From positions 9,491 to 40,301 of the forward strand of contig DCIL01000011.1 of assembly GCA_002315875.1 (NCBI GenBank): a stretch of DNA of 30,811 nucleotides. The letters run 5' to 3'. Numbering within the stretch: position 1 is the stretch's first letter; every line of letters starts with the position of its first letter. The DNA is from Verrucomicrobia bacterium UBA1727 (GTDB lineage Bacteria > Verrucomicrobiota > Kiritimatiellia > RFP12 > UBA1067). Both the position numbers and the translations under genes were made by a program. Below, in pieces: positions 22,885-30,309 of this stretch. The notes under the pieces were generated by a model. That model saw only the letters and a list, made by a program, of their open reading frames with translations. It made no database searches and was not told where the DNA came from.

Positions 22885-23788
22885 TAAGAACCTCCAGAAT
22901 CCTGTCCATATCTCCTTCGCCATACCGTTGATCGATCGGCAACGGAATGATCGACCGGCAGAGGGAATCGCAATGCTCGCAACCAGGCCAATAAGTCGCG
23001 ACGAAAATCTGAGCATCAATGAGTCGCTGCCGCAATGTTAGATCCGATGAAACAAGCGGGAATACCAGCGGAGCCGCTTCCGGCAACATGGCAAGCGGGA
23101 AGGTGGTGCCGAGGCGATTAAGCAAAGAGGAGAAGTTGGCGAGGCGGCGCGAGCGGGCACTCTCATCGTCGATCGTGGAAAGGATCGTCCGCGTCAAATT
23201 GGACATCGCTCGAACGGGTGCCGCGCCGATTAATTCTTCTGCCGCCTTGAAGTCGGCATACGCGGCGGACGCACCGCAATCATGACGTTTAAGAAGATGC
23301 GCCGCACGATCGGACGAGACATCTCGATCCAGCGTCGGCGCTGTAATCGCGTCGCGATTGAACACGGCAATACCACCATCCGGGACGCCGAAAAACTTCC
23401 GCGGCGAATAAAACGCGGCGCGTCCAAGCGGCTCGGCGAAATATGACTGAGCATTATCAACGATGAGATTCGGATATTCCGCCGCGAGCTCTGCCACATT
23501 GCGTCCAGTAACGCCGAAGTAGTCATTAACCAGAACGAAGTCTTCCTTTGGAAAGCAACAGGCAGGCATGAACCTCTCATCAAGTTCATAAGGAACGACT
23601 TCACATCCTTCCGACTGCACCGCACAGGGAACCACAGGACACGTATAATAAGGAATATGCAGTCGCTTTATTTTGAGTTCGCGAATAATCAAGCGCAACG
23701 CATTACACCCGGAATTCAGGCACACCCCCTCATGCCGCATCCGGAAATAGCCGCGCTCCAACTCAAAGTATCCGCCAATAGGCTTCAT
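22877..23788 (-). CDS. DegT/StrS-type PLP aminotransferase, short form
   Basis: A 303-residue fold-type I aminotransferase. Markers are VCLNSGCNALRLIIREL (22-38) for the phosphate region, VDNAQSYF with Asp111 facing the PLP nitrogen, and FYSPRKFFGVPDGG with the Schiff-base Lys131. It is about 70 residues shorter than FdtB or RffA. It belongs to a subgroup that opens with an IGGYFELE-like sequence, which is why I put the start at 23788 rather than the in-frame starts at 23803 or 23845. It probably aminates an NDP-keto sugar that the GNAT neighbour then acetylates. It is the first gene after the COG1373 ATPase, 69 bases downstream. Confidence 0.82.
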   Translation of the reverse strand: MKPIGGYFELERGYFRMRHEGVCLNSGCNALRLIIRELKIKRLHIPYYTCPVVPCAVQSEGCEVVPYELDERFMPACCFPKEDFVLVNDYFGVTGRNVAELAAEYPNLIVDNAQSYFAEPLGRAAFYSPRKFFGVPDGGIAVFNRDAITAPTLDRDVSSDRAAHLLKRHDCGASAAYADFKAAEELIGAAPVRAMSNLTRTILSTIDDESARSRRLANFSSLLNRLGTTFPLAMLPEAAPLVFPLVSSDLTLRQRLIDAQIFVATYWPGCEHCDSLCRSIIPLPIDQRYGEGDMDRILEVLNG

Positions 23789-23857
23789 GCGTTCTGATCC
23801 CATCGAAGAAATCTCATTGGTAAGTGCTATGTGCAATGCGCTCATACGCGAAATATT

Positions 23858-25069
23858 CTAATACAGGAATCCGAAGAGCCAGAGCGGAATCTTATTACCA
23901 ATGCCGACTTCGACGTCATCTTGGACTACATAGCTATTTGGAAGATCTTTGATCTGATCGAATCCCTTGCCTTTCCCGCCAACTTCGAAAAGCGCCTTGC
24001 CGTCCACTAGAAAATCACCTTGCGCCGGATAGGTCAGCTTATGTCCGGACTGCCGAATCGCATTCATGAAGAACGTCTCGCGCTTCGCTCCTTCATCTGG
24101 GCGCGATGCCAGCGCCACCAGCAGATTGGTGTTGTCGCACATGATCTTGTCCGGCGTCGGCAGACTTTTCAACGTTTCACGACGCGCACGCGACAGCAGC
24201 GAAAGAAGACCGGCCCGCTCCAGCGCATAGAGGATCTTCAACCCGTTCTTGCGATCGGTCTCCAGCTGAGCGTAGAGTTTCGGCATATTCGGGGTCTGAG
24301 GACACGAAGCCGCAAGCACGTTGAGCAGCCGTCTTGCCTTGTTCACAGTCGCAACCTCCACATCCTCAATCTCAGGATAGTCGACGTCCAAAACCTGATT
24401 CACCACTTGCACGAGATGCTCACGGAAGTGCTTCGGATCATCCTTGTAGAACGGATAATATCCGTGGTCGTGATAGTTTTCAAAGTGTTTCAAAACCGGA
24501 AACTTTCCACGAATTTCGCGGGCTCTGCAAACATGATCGTTCAGCACCTCATCAAGCGACATCACTGGCAAGTCAGCAATCCCCTCAAATCTAAGGTACT
24601 CGCGAAACGAAAGTCCCGGCAGAAAGTATTGAGTCTGCCGTCGTGAAAGGTCGCCACTTTGTTTTTCGATCTTCAAAAGCGACGACCCCGAATAGACAAC
24701 ATGCAACCGCTTCAAGTCATCGGTCAAACTCTTCACCAGGTTCTGCCAGTCGCCCGCCTTGTGCACTTCATCCAGAAACAGATGCGTCCCGCCATGGGCT
24801 AGGTGATGCTCCGCCAGTTCGTAAATCTCACGCACATTTATCCAAATGTTGTCGAGCGAAACATAAAGTGCCTGTCCTGGCGAAAAAGACTCCTTGATGT
24901 GCTGCAACAGAAGCGTCGTCTTGCCAACTCCGCGCGGCCCCTTCAAACACACCAGCCGGGAATTCCAATCGATGCTCGAATAGAGATACCGCTTAAAATG
25001 TAGTTCCGTTTCGGCGATCTTATCCTCGGAAATACGATAGACTTTTTCAATATCGGTGTTCTCAATCAT
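23858..25069 (-). CDS. COG1373-type AAA+ ATPase (AAA_14 with DUF4143)
   Basis: A 403-residue ATPase. Walker A is GPRGVGKT (44-51), Walker B HLFLDEVHK (96-104, Asp100 and Glu101), VVYSGSS (124-130) is the sensor strand, and DLSRRQ (140-145) carries the arginine-finger region. The C-terminal half has the DUF4143 ending KALFEVGGKGKGFDQI, near a collapsed PD-(D/E)xK fold. This family is common in anaerobes, usually in many copies and scattered; its role is unresolved. It sits in the glycan operon with its own promoter and a leader holding two inverted repeats. I chose ATG at 25069; an in-frame TTG at 25099 is possible but would place the start inside the leader repeats. Confidence 0.8.
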   Translation of the reverse strand: MIENTDIEKVYRISEDKIAETELHFKRYLYSSIDWNSRLVCLKGPRGVGKTTLLLQHIKESFSPGQALYVSLDNIWINVREIYELAEHHLAHGGTHLFLDEVHKAGDWQNLVKSLTDDLKRLHVVYSGSSLLKIEKQSGDLSRRQTQYFLPGLSFREYLRFEGIADLPVMSLDEVLNDHVCRAREIRGKFPVLKHFENYHDHGYYPFYKDDPKHFREHLVQVVNQVLDVDYPEIEDVEVATVNKARRLLNVLAASCPQTPNMPKLYAQLETDRKNGLKILYALERAGLLSLLSRARRETLKSLPTPDKIMCDNTNLLVALASRPDEGAKRETFFMNAIRQSGHKLTYPAQGDFLVDGKALFEVGGKGKGFDQIKDLPNSYVVQDDVEVGIGNKIPLWLFGFLY

Positions 25070-25080
25070 GGCCGGTGAGT

Positions 25081-25126
25081 GGTTTGTAAACCCACGCAAT
25101 AGTATATTTTAATGGTTTCTAAACCC
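25081..25126. repeat. Two inverted repeats in the leader of the COG1373 ATPase gene
   Basis: The plus strand has GGTTT-GT-AAACC (25081-25092) and GGTTT-CT-AAACC (25114-25125), each followed by a further C. Their centres lie 33 bases apart, about three helical turns. The upstream copy covers the predicted transcript start (about 25124) and the downstream copy lies 11 bases before the ATG. The layout repeats that at 10653-10681 with a different half-site. Confidence 0.75.
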
Positions 25127-25130
25127 TTGC

Positions 25131-25160
25131 ATTATACCATACTTTTGTCATTTATCTCAA
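25131..25160 (-). promoter_or_regulatory. Promoter of the COG1373 ATPase gene
   Basis: The minus strand carries TTGAGA (25155-25160), an 18-base spacer and TATAAT (25131-25136) preceded by ATGG, the shared extended -10. The 186-base gap 25070-25255 is AT-rich near the promoter; beyond 25160 it holds only non-coding sequence with no hairpin I trust. Confidence 0.78.
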
Positions 25161-25255
25161 TCGTAAAATCTAATAATTGTCAAAATTGTAGACGCCATCC
25201 TGATGATACAAGGGCGCTCTGCCGCATTCCAATTCCAAATATCCACCGGTCGAGT

Positions 25256-26491
25256 TCATGACAACTTGACCTCCAACCATTTTGTCGTATCGGCAATCGC
25301 TTCATCGAGTTCGGCGCGGGTATCGAATTGCAAGAAGAGGTCCCCAAGCGAACGGTTGGCGCCTGTGAACGGAAAGACGTGGTCCCCCCTCTGGGTCGAC
25401 ATGTCGATGACGCGCAGATTCTTGGACTTGATGTCCTCGCGAAACTCAAGCCGGTCGAACACGCCATCCTGGTGCGGACGCGAATGGACGATCATCTCAC
25501 ACCAATGGCCCTTGATCGGCGTCGTCTTGATTTCGGTCAACGGCAGGCCAATCGCCTTGCGCACTTCGTTCTCTATGAGATTCGCGCCAAAGGCCAGTTG
25601 CTGCAATTCGGCAATCTTGCAGCCACCGCCGCGTGGAGAAACCTCCATGATGTACGGAATGCCGCCCTTGCCGACCACGGTCTCGATGTTGTAGATGCCG
25701 GTGCGCATGTACAACAAGTCCATCAGACGCTGAATCTCATGCGTCAGATAATCCTGATGCTCCTGTTTCATTGTGCTCGGCCAGATGATGAACGCCGGCG
25801 TATAGGGATTATCGGCTTCCTTGTCAAAAAGCTGATCCGAATAGGAAACCGCCTGTAACTTACCATCAACTGTGAATTGATCCGTTGACGAGTGGTAACT
25901 CTCGAAGGTGAGAAAATCTTCAATAATAATGGCGCCATTGTGTCCATTCTCAACGGCAACATCAATAGCATCCGAAAGCCCTTCGAAAGAATCGACGCGC
26001 GTACACCCCTTGGAACCAGCCGAGTCAACCGGCTTGACCATAACTGGATATGCTGGCGCAGTCTTGTCTTCCACCCATTGCGAAGCGTCTGCAATCGCAT
26101 CGGCTTTCGATGCATAACGACGCGACTTAGGACAATTGAAGCCGTGCTCGGTCAAGAACTTACGGAAGCGGCCTTTGTCCTGAAGGATGCACGCTGCTTC
26201 ATACGAACACTGAAAAGGCAGTCCCATCTTGTCTGCCACATACGCCGCCGTCACAACACCGGGATCGCAACCGAACGACATGATTCCGTCGATCTGCTTC
26301 TCCTGCGCAACCTTCAGCACTGCGTCACGATCAATGATCGAGACGTTCACATATTCGTCCGAATGCTTATGTGCGATATTATCCGGCAGATAGTCCGCGG
26401 TGATCACGTACACACCGAGTTTATGCGCGGCTTCAATCACCGGCAGGAGGTAGCGAATCCCACCGAGGAGCAAGAGTTTCTTCTGGTTCAT
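25256..26491 (-). CDS. ATP-grasp ligase (carbamoyl-phosphate-synthase-like)
   Basis: A 411-residue ATP-grasp enzyme. It has KKLLLLGGIRYLLPVIEAAH at the N-terminus, a pre-ATP-grasp Rossmann domain. KGRFRKFLTEHGFNCP (106-121) and YPVMVKPVDSAGSKGC (148-163) form the ATP-binding lid. IYNIETVVGKGG and YIMEVSPRGGGC hold the metal-binding acid and Asn/Arg of the active site. Such enzymes join a carboxylate to an amine through an acyl phosphate. Next to several aminotransferases it may attach an amino acid or other acid to an amino sugar. I chose ATG 26491 because AGAGG lies 7 bases upstream; ATG 26497 overlaps the preceding stop and is an alternative. Confidence 0.8.
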   Translation of the reverse strand: MNQKKLLLLGGIRYLLPVIEAAHKLGVYVITADYLPDNIAHKHSDEYVNVSIIDRDAVLKVAQEKQIDGIMSFGCDPGVVTAAYVADKMGLPFQCSYEAACILQDKGRFRKFLTEHGFNCPKSRRYASKADAIADASQWVEDKTAPAYPVMVKPVDSAGSKGCTRVDSFEGLSDAIDVAVENGHNGAIIIEDFLTFESYHSSTDQFTVDGKLQAVSYSDQLFDKEADNPYTPAFIIWPSTMKQEHQDYLTHEIQRLMDLLYMRTGIYNIETVVGKGGIPYIMEVSPRGGGCKIAELQQLAFGANLIENEVRKAIGLPLTEIKTTPIKGHWCEMIVHSRPHQDGVFDRLEFREDIKSKNLRVIDMSTQRGDHVFPFTGANRSLGDLFLQFDTRAELDEAIADTTKWLEVKLS

Positions 26492-26493
26492 CG

Positions 26494-27993
26494 TCATGCC
26501 TCTATACGGGCTACCCGAGCTATAAACTCTGGTGAGCAAACCTTCCACGTTCCTCCGTGAGCCCCGCCTTCTCGCCGAAGAACACCGACCCCCTTCAAAA
26601 ATTCAATATATTCACAAACAGTGCGACGCGAAACAGAAAGTGCACTAACAATTGCACTAATCTGAATATTGTTATTTCGATAAATCATCTCGAAAACTGT
26701 CACAATATTAGACTTTCTGACATCGTTAATATCTTTTAGTGCACATGTTAGTGCAGATATGGCCGACTGATAACACTGAACTTCAACCAATCCCTGTTCG
26801 GTCGAACTTTGAACACGAACAAGAAACTCAGTAACAAGCTCCGTGGAGAACACAGCAAGGGGATTTCCATTGATTGTCAAATCCCGCTGCACGCGACTGA
26901 TACCACGACCAAACTTATTCACATACCCAAGAATCGACATGGCCAAGGCAATTACGGGATTGCGGTAGTCGCTAACCTTTGGGAAGTTCTCTCGTGTGGC
27001 CTTTCCATAAAGTCCGCCTGGATTCTCGATCTCCAGACGATCTTCATATTGATAAAACCTTGCTGGCGCGTTTCCTCGATAGTCCCGGTGCATGATGGCA
27101 TTCATCACCAACTCTCGAATCGGCCATTTCGGATATTCGTACACCATATCTTCGCGGAGAAGAGTCACCGGCACTGGCCGCTTTTTAGCGATGGCGGTCT
27201 CAATGAACGTGTCAATCTTCGGCAACATCGTCATCAGATTGCCGCGAAACTCCTGCTGATTGACAATGTCACTCGCCCGATCCTTACCTTGAAACTGAAC
27301 GTACTGGACATATCCACCAAAAATAAACTGAGCGGGATTGCGCCCGAACAAAAGCAGCCCAGCGTATGTCGGACAATTATACCGCGTCGAGAAAAATGAC
27401 AACGCCTCAAGCTGCCGCTCGATCGGACGATGATCGTCCGCCAGCACATCTGCCGCGATCGCCTTCGGCAAATACGCCGTCTTGAACAGATCAAGATCCA
27501 AATCGTCAATCGTCGCAAGCTGGCACGGCGTACAATCATACGTCGGAAAGTTCGCCGCGCGCCGATCAATAAGGACATTCTCTTCCTCAGGAGTGGCGAT
27601 GCTACGGCGAGGTCCAATCCGGATCCAGGTTCTGCCGCGATAGCGCACCGGCGGAAAGTTCGACGGCTCAACCTCAACAACAACCACGTCACCGTCATCA
27701 AACGAGACCGACGAAACATTCATGACCGGAATCGGCAGGATATTACCGTCCGACCGAATAGACGAAAGATCCTTAAGCAACTTGTCCGTCGCCTTCAGAC
27801 CTGCGCGACGTCCATCATCATGCACGCCAATCAGAAGATATCCCGGCTTCCGCGAATCTGGCATATCATTTGCGAAGGCACAAATAGCTTCGCAAAACTT
27901 GTCGGTGTCAGTTGTCGAAACCGTTCGCTCTACACGCGCCGTTTCGGTTGATGATAGCAACTCGACAACCTCTTCTCTGGACAAGCAACTCAT
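26494..27993 (-). CDS. AlbA_2 (Schlafen-like) – HATPase_c_4 – winged-helix protein (COG2865)
   Basis: A 499-residue predicted regulator. An N-terminal AlbA_2 domain (about 10-135) has CEAICAFAND and GYLLIGVHDDGRRAGL (51-66). A GHKL-type ATPase region follows with IRELVMNAIMHRDYRG (292-307, N-box) and DRLEIENPGGLYG (318-330). The C-terminal winged helix includes IQISAIVSALSVSRRTVCEY (443-462). Proteins of this class are annotated as transcriptional regulators or ATP-dependent DNA-binding factors; real functions are mostly unknown. The start overlaps the aminotransferase stop by ATGA and the stop overlaps the ATP-grasp region, so it is translated as part of the glycan operon. The region 26580-26900 is clearly richer in A and T than its surroundings, which hints at foreign origin. 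Confidence 0.8.
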   Translation of the reverse strand: MSCLSREEVVELLSSTETARVERTVSTTDTDKFCEAICAFANDMPDSRKPGYLLIGVHDDGRRAGLKATDKLLKDLSSIRSDGNILPIPVMNVSSVSFDDGDVVVVEVEPSNFPPVRYRGRTWIRIGPRRSIATPEEENVLIDRRAANFPTYDCTPCQLATIDDLDLDLFKTAYLPKAIAADVLADDHRPIERQLEALSFFSTRYNCPTYAGLLLFGRNPAQFIFGGYVQYVQFQGKDRASDIVNQQEFRGNLMTMLPKIDTFIETAIAKKRPVPVTLLREDMVYEYPKWPIRELVMNAIMHRDYRGNAPARFYQYEDRLEIENPGGLYGKATRENFPKVSDYRNPVIALAMSILGYVNKFGRGISRVQRDLTINGNPLAVFSTELVTEFLVRVQSSTEQGLVEVQCYQSAISALTCALKDINDVRKSNIVTVFEMIYRNNNIQISAIVSALSVSRRTVCEYIEFLKGVGVLRREGGAHGGTWKVCSPEFIARVARIEA

Positions 27994-29192
27994 GCCAGAA
28001 TCTCCAATATGTTTTGAGCAATAGCGCGAACGTCAGCGGAACCGAGTCCGTAATAGGTCGGGAGCGTCAGGACGCGCGAGGCGATGTCTTCGGCGATCGG
28101 GCAAGTGCCCTTCGCATAGGCGTAGGGGGCGAAGTCGGTGAGGAGCGGATAGAAGTAGCGACGGGAGAAGACGTTGCACTTCTCCTTCAGTTCCGTATAG
28201 ACCTTCTCGCGAGTTGCGAAGGAGTCGAAAAGGACGGGGACGTAGGCGTGATTCGCGCTCTGCTGAAGAAGTTTAACCCTCCACTCTCCGCCTCTGCCTT
28301 TCACCTCCGCCTGATTGATGACCTCAGCATATGCGTCATAGATTTTTTGCCGCCACGTCAACAGGTCTTCAATCTTTCTGAGACAGCAGAGGCCCATGAG
28401 GGCCTGGAGCTCGTTCATCTTGGCATTTGAGCCAACATCTACACACTCGGTCTCGGAATGTATTGCAAAATTGCGGAGGTCGAACAACCTGGCTTGCAGG
28501 CTGTTCGAGTTGGAGTTAAGAGTTGGAGAATGGTGGTCGATATCGTCTTTGAAAACGAGGCAACCGCCCTCACACGAATGAAAGAGTTTCGTCGGATGAA
28601 AGGAGAACATTGACATATCGCCGCATGCGGCGATAGAGGTGCAGATAGAAGGCGTAGGTGTAGAGTGGACACAATCTTCTCTATTCACTCCGAAGGCGTG
28701 CGCGGCATCATAGATGACAGGAATACCATACTTCTCCGAAAGGCGAGCAAAGCCATCAATGTCGCAGACATGGCCGTAGACGTGAACGGGTACGATGGCC
28801 TTGGTGATTCCCGGCTTGATGAGCGGCTCGACTTTCTTCGGATCGAGGCATAAGGTCTCGGGATCAATATCGGCGAAAACCGGAATCGCACCGATACGCT
28901 TAAGCGCGTGAGAAGTCGCGACAAAGGTGAATGGCGTGGTGATGACCTCGCCGCCGGTAAGTCCCATCGCATAATAACCGAGTTCCAACGCCAGCGTGCC
29001 GTTGTTGAAGAGAGCAATATTCGTTTCGGGAACATTAAGATAACGTGCCAGCTCCGCGGCGAAACGCTGGACCATCGGTCCGTTATTGGTCAGCCACTGG
29101 TTACGCCATATCTCCTCGCACCCGCGCTTGAACTCTTCAAGAGGTGGCAAATATGGACGTGTTACCAATATCGGTGTCTCAAATCGTTTCAT
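27990..29192 (-). CDS. DegT/StrS aminotransferase with short in-frame insertions
   Basis: A 400-residue PLP aminotransferase (numbering from the ATG at 29192). It starts with KRFETPILVTRPYLPPLEEF, and has NNGTLALELG for phosphate binding, YDAAHAFGV with the PLP Asp, and MFSFHPTKLFHSCEGG with the Schiff-base lysine (Lys202). NAKMNELQALMGL is the conserved C-terminal region. It is closest to VioA/RffA-like NDP-4-amino-sugar transaminases. It is longer than expected: 13 residues of the VHSTPTPSICTSI type and 14 residues of the HSPTLNSNSNS type appear at variable loops around the PLP lysine. A third purine-rich stretch occurs near residues 294-308. The frame stays open, so the enzyme may still fold. 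Start ATG 29192 fits the family better than 29198. Confidence 0.83.
   Translation of the reverse strand: MKRFETPILVTRPYLPPLEEFKRGCEEIWRNQWLTNNGPMVQRFAAELARYLNVPETNIALFNNGTLALELGYYAMGLTGGEVITTPFTFVATSHALKRIGAIPVFADIDPETLCLDPKKVEPLIKPGITKAIVPVHVYGHVCDIDGFARLSEKYGIPVIYDAAHAFGVNREDCVHSTPTPSICTSIAACGDMSMFSFHPTKLFHSCEGGCLVFKDDIDHHSPTLNSNSNSLQARLFDLRNFAIHSETECVDVGSNAKMNELQALMGLCCLRKIEDLLTWRQKIYDAYAEVINQAEVKGRGGEWRVKLLQQSANHAYVPVLFDSFATREKVYTELKEKCNVFSRRYFYPLLTDFAPYAYAKGTCPIAEDIASRVLTLPTYYGLGSADVRAIAQNILEILA
28269..28313 (-). repeat. Inverted copy of the C/T-rich element in the DegT gene (third block)
   Basis: The plus strand at 28280-28300 reads TCCACTCTCCGCCTCTGCCT and on. Its first 21 bases match about 17 of 21 with the coding-strand element at 28670 downwards, but in the opposite orientation. 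Translated on the minus strand it gives AEVKGRGGEWRVKLL, with an unusual Gly/Arg-rich stretch. Confidence 0.45.
28494..28535 (-). repeat. C/T-rich element in the DegT gene (second block)
   Basis: The coding strand reads TCTCCAACTCTTAACTCCAA then CTC, with the heptamer CCAACTC twice, encoding the low-complexity SPTLNSNSNSLQ. It lies between the conserved CLVFKDD and LFDLRNF segments, where relatives have only a short helix connection. Confidence 0.5.
28632..28670 (-). repeat. C/T-rich element in the DegT gene (first block, matches DUF2235 copy)
   Basis: The coding strand from 28670 reads TCCACTCTACACCTACGCCT (after a leading G) followed by TCTATCTGCACCTCTATC, 39 bases or 13 codons. It matches about 30 of 35 bases of the block at 905-943 in the DUF2235 gene, and both are translated as VHSTPTP-x-x-x-TS. 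It splits the AFGV and GDMSMF segments that are normally only 8-9 residues apart (from memory of the family). Confidence 0.62.
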
Positions 29193-30309
29193 AATCATTC
29201 ACTGCGGCGATTACGGTCTTTACCTCTTCATCTGAAATTGTCGGGCCAATCGGAAGTGACAGCTCCTCAGAATGGATACGTTCGGTAATCGGAAGTCCGT
29301 GCTTTGGAAGGACGAGGGACCCGTCTTTGATTGCCTGCTGATAGCATTCCTGCCGATGCGGAGGGATTGGATAATGAATAAGCGTCTGGATGCCGCACGC
29401 CTTCAAATGCGCCTGCAATTCGTCCCGCCTCTCACAGAGAATCGGAAAGAGATGATAGGCATTCGCTTCGCGCGCCATCTTAATGGGAAGGCGAACGCCG
29501 TCCGCCTCAATTCCTGCATAGTACATCTCGGCGACATCCTGACGGCGACCGACATCTGCATCAAGATGACGAAGTTTCACGCGCAGTATAGCCGCCTGTA
29601 TCTCGTCGAGACGAGAGTTTCGTCCGCAATACTGAAAGACATACTTCTTCGCGCTCCCGTAATTTCCGAGGGACCGCACACATGCCGCCACGTCGGGATC
29701 GTCCGTTGTAATAGCGCCCGCATCGCCGAGGGCCCCGAGATTCTTGCCGGGATAGAACGAATGCGCGGCTGCATCACCAAGCGAGCCGGTTTTACGTCCG
29801 TTCCAAATACATCCGTGTGCCTGGGCATTGTCTTCGAAAAGCTTCAATCCGTGCGCCTTGCAGAATGATGCGATCTTTTCGGTGTACGCACAACGACCGT
29901 AGAGATGGACAATCATCACGGCCTTCGTTCGCGCAGTCAATGCCGCTTCGAGCACCTCATCGTCGATCTCCAACGTATCAAGACGCGGCTCGACAAGCAC
30001 GGCCTTAAGATTGTTCTCGGTAATCGCAAGAATTGTCGCAATGTAGGTATTGGCGGGAACCAGAATCTCATCGCCGTCCTTGAAATGTCCCAATTCCTTG
30101 TAGGCCCGAAGAATCCAAATTAGCGCATCGAGTCCATTCGCGCAACCGACGGCATGTTTCGCGCCGATGTAATCAGCGTATTCGCGCTCAAACTCATCGT
30201 TTTCGGCGCCCTGAAGATACCACCCGGAGTCAACAACACGTCGTACGGCCGAGTGGATCTCGTCCGCATACTTGCCCGTAACGGACTTCAGTGATAGGAA
30301 TTCGATCAT
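29179..30309 (-). CDS. fdtB: dTDP-3-keto-6-deoxyhexose 3-aminotransferase (FdtB/QdtB type)
   Basis: A 376-residue DegT/StrS enzyme. GCANGLDALIWILRAYKELG (55-74), EILVPANTYIATILAI (81-96), LFEDNAQAHG with Asp160, and AHSFYPGKNLGALGDAG with the Schiff-base Lys189 give the standard order. The GANTYIAT-type segment and RSLGNYGSAKKY fit the FdtB/QdtB group, which transaminates dTDP-3-keto-6-deoxyhexose at C3 using glutamate. It starts at an ATGA overlap with the acetyltransferase stop and has GAGAAG upstream. With fdtA at 20960 and the acetyltransferase before it, the set gives dTDP-Fuc3NAc or dTDP-Qui3NAc. Its stop overlaps the next gene's start. Confidence 0.87.
   Translation of the reverse strand: MIEFLSLKSVTGKYADEIHSAVRRVVDSGWYLQGAENDEFEREYADYIGAKHAVGCANGLDALIWILRAYKELGHFKDGDEILVPANTYIATILAITENNLKAVLVEPRLDTLEIDDEVLEAALTARTKAVMIVHLYGRCAYTEKIASFCKAHGLKLFEDNAQAHGCIWNGRKTGSLGDAAAHSFYPGKNLGALGDAGAITTDDPDVAACVRSLGNYGSAKKYVFQYCGRNSRLDEIQAAILRVKLRHLDADVGRRQDVAEMYYAGIEADGVRLPIKMAREANAYHLFPILCERRDELQAHLKACGIQTLIHYPIPPHRQECYQQAIKDGSLVLPKHGLPITERIHSEELSLPIGPTISDEEVKTVIAAVNDYETI

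Noticed and set aside
25180..25467. A 95-codon minus-strand reading frame running past the ATP-grasp stop
   Set aside because: It overlaps the ATP-grasp C-terminus in another frame, has an Arg/Ser-rich shadow-like composition and no ribosome-binding site.
27374..27382. An ATTATA stretch within the COG2865 gene read as a minus-strand -10
   Set aside because: It lies in coding sequence (RYNCPTY) with no start codon or leader downstream.
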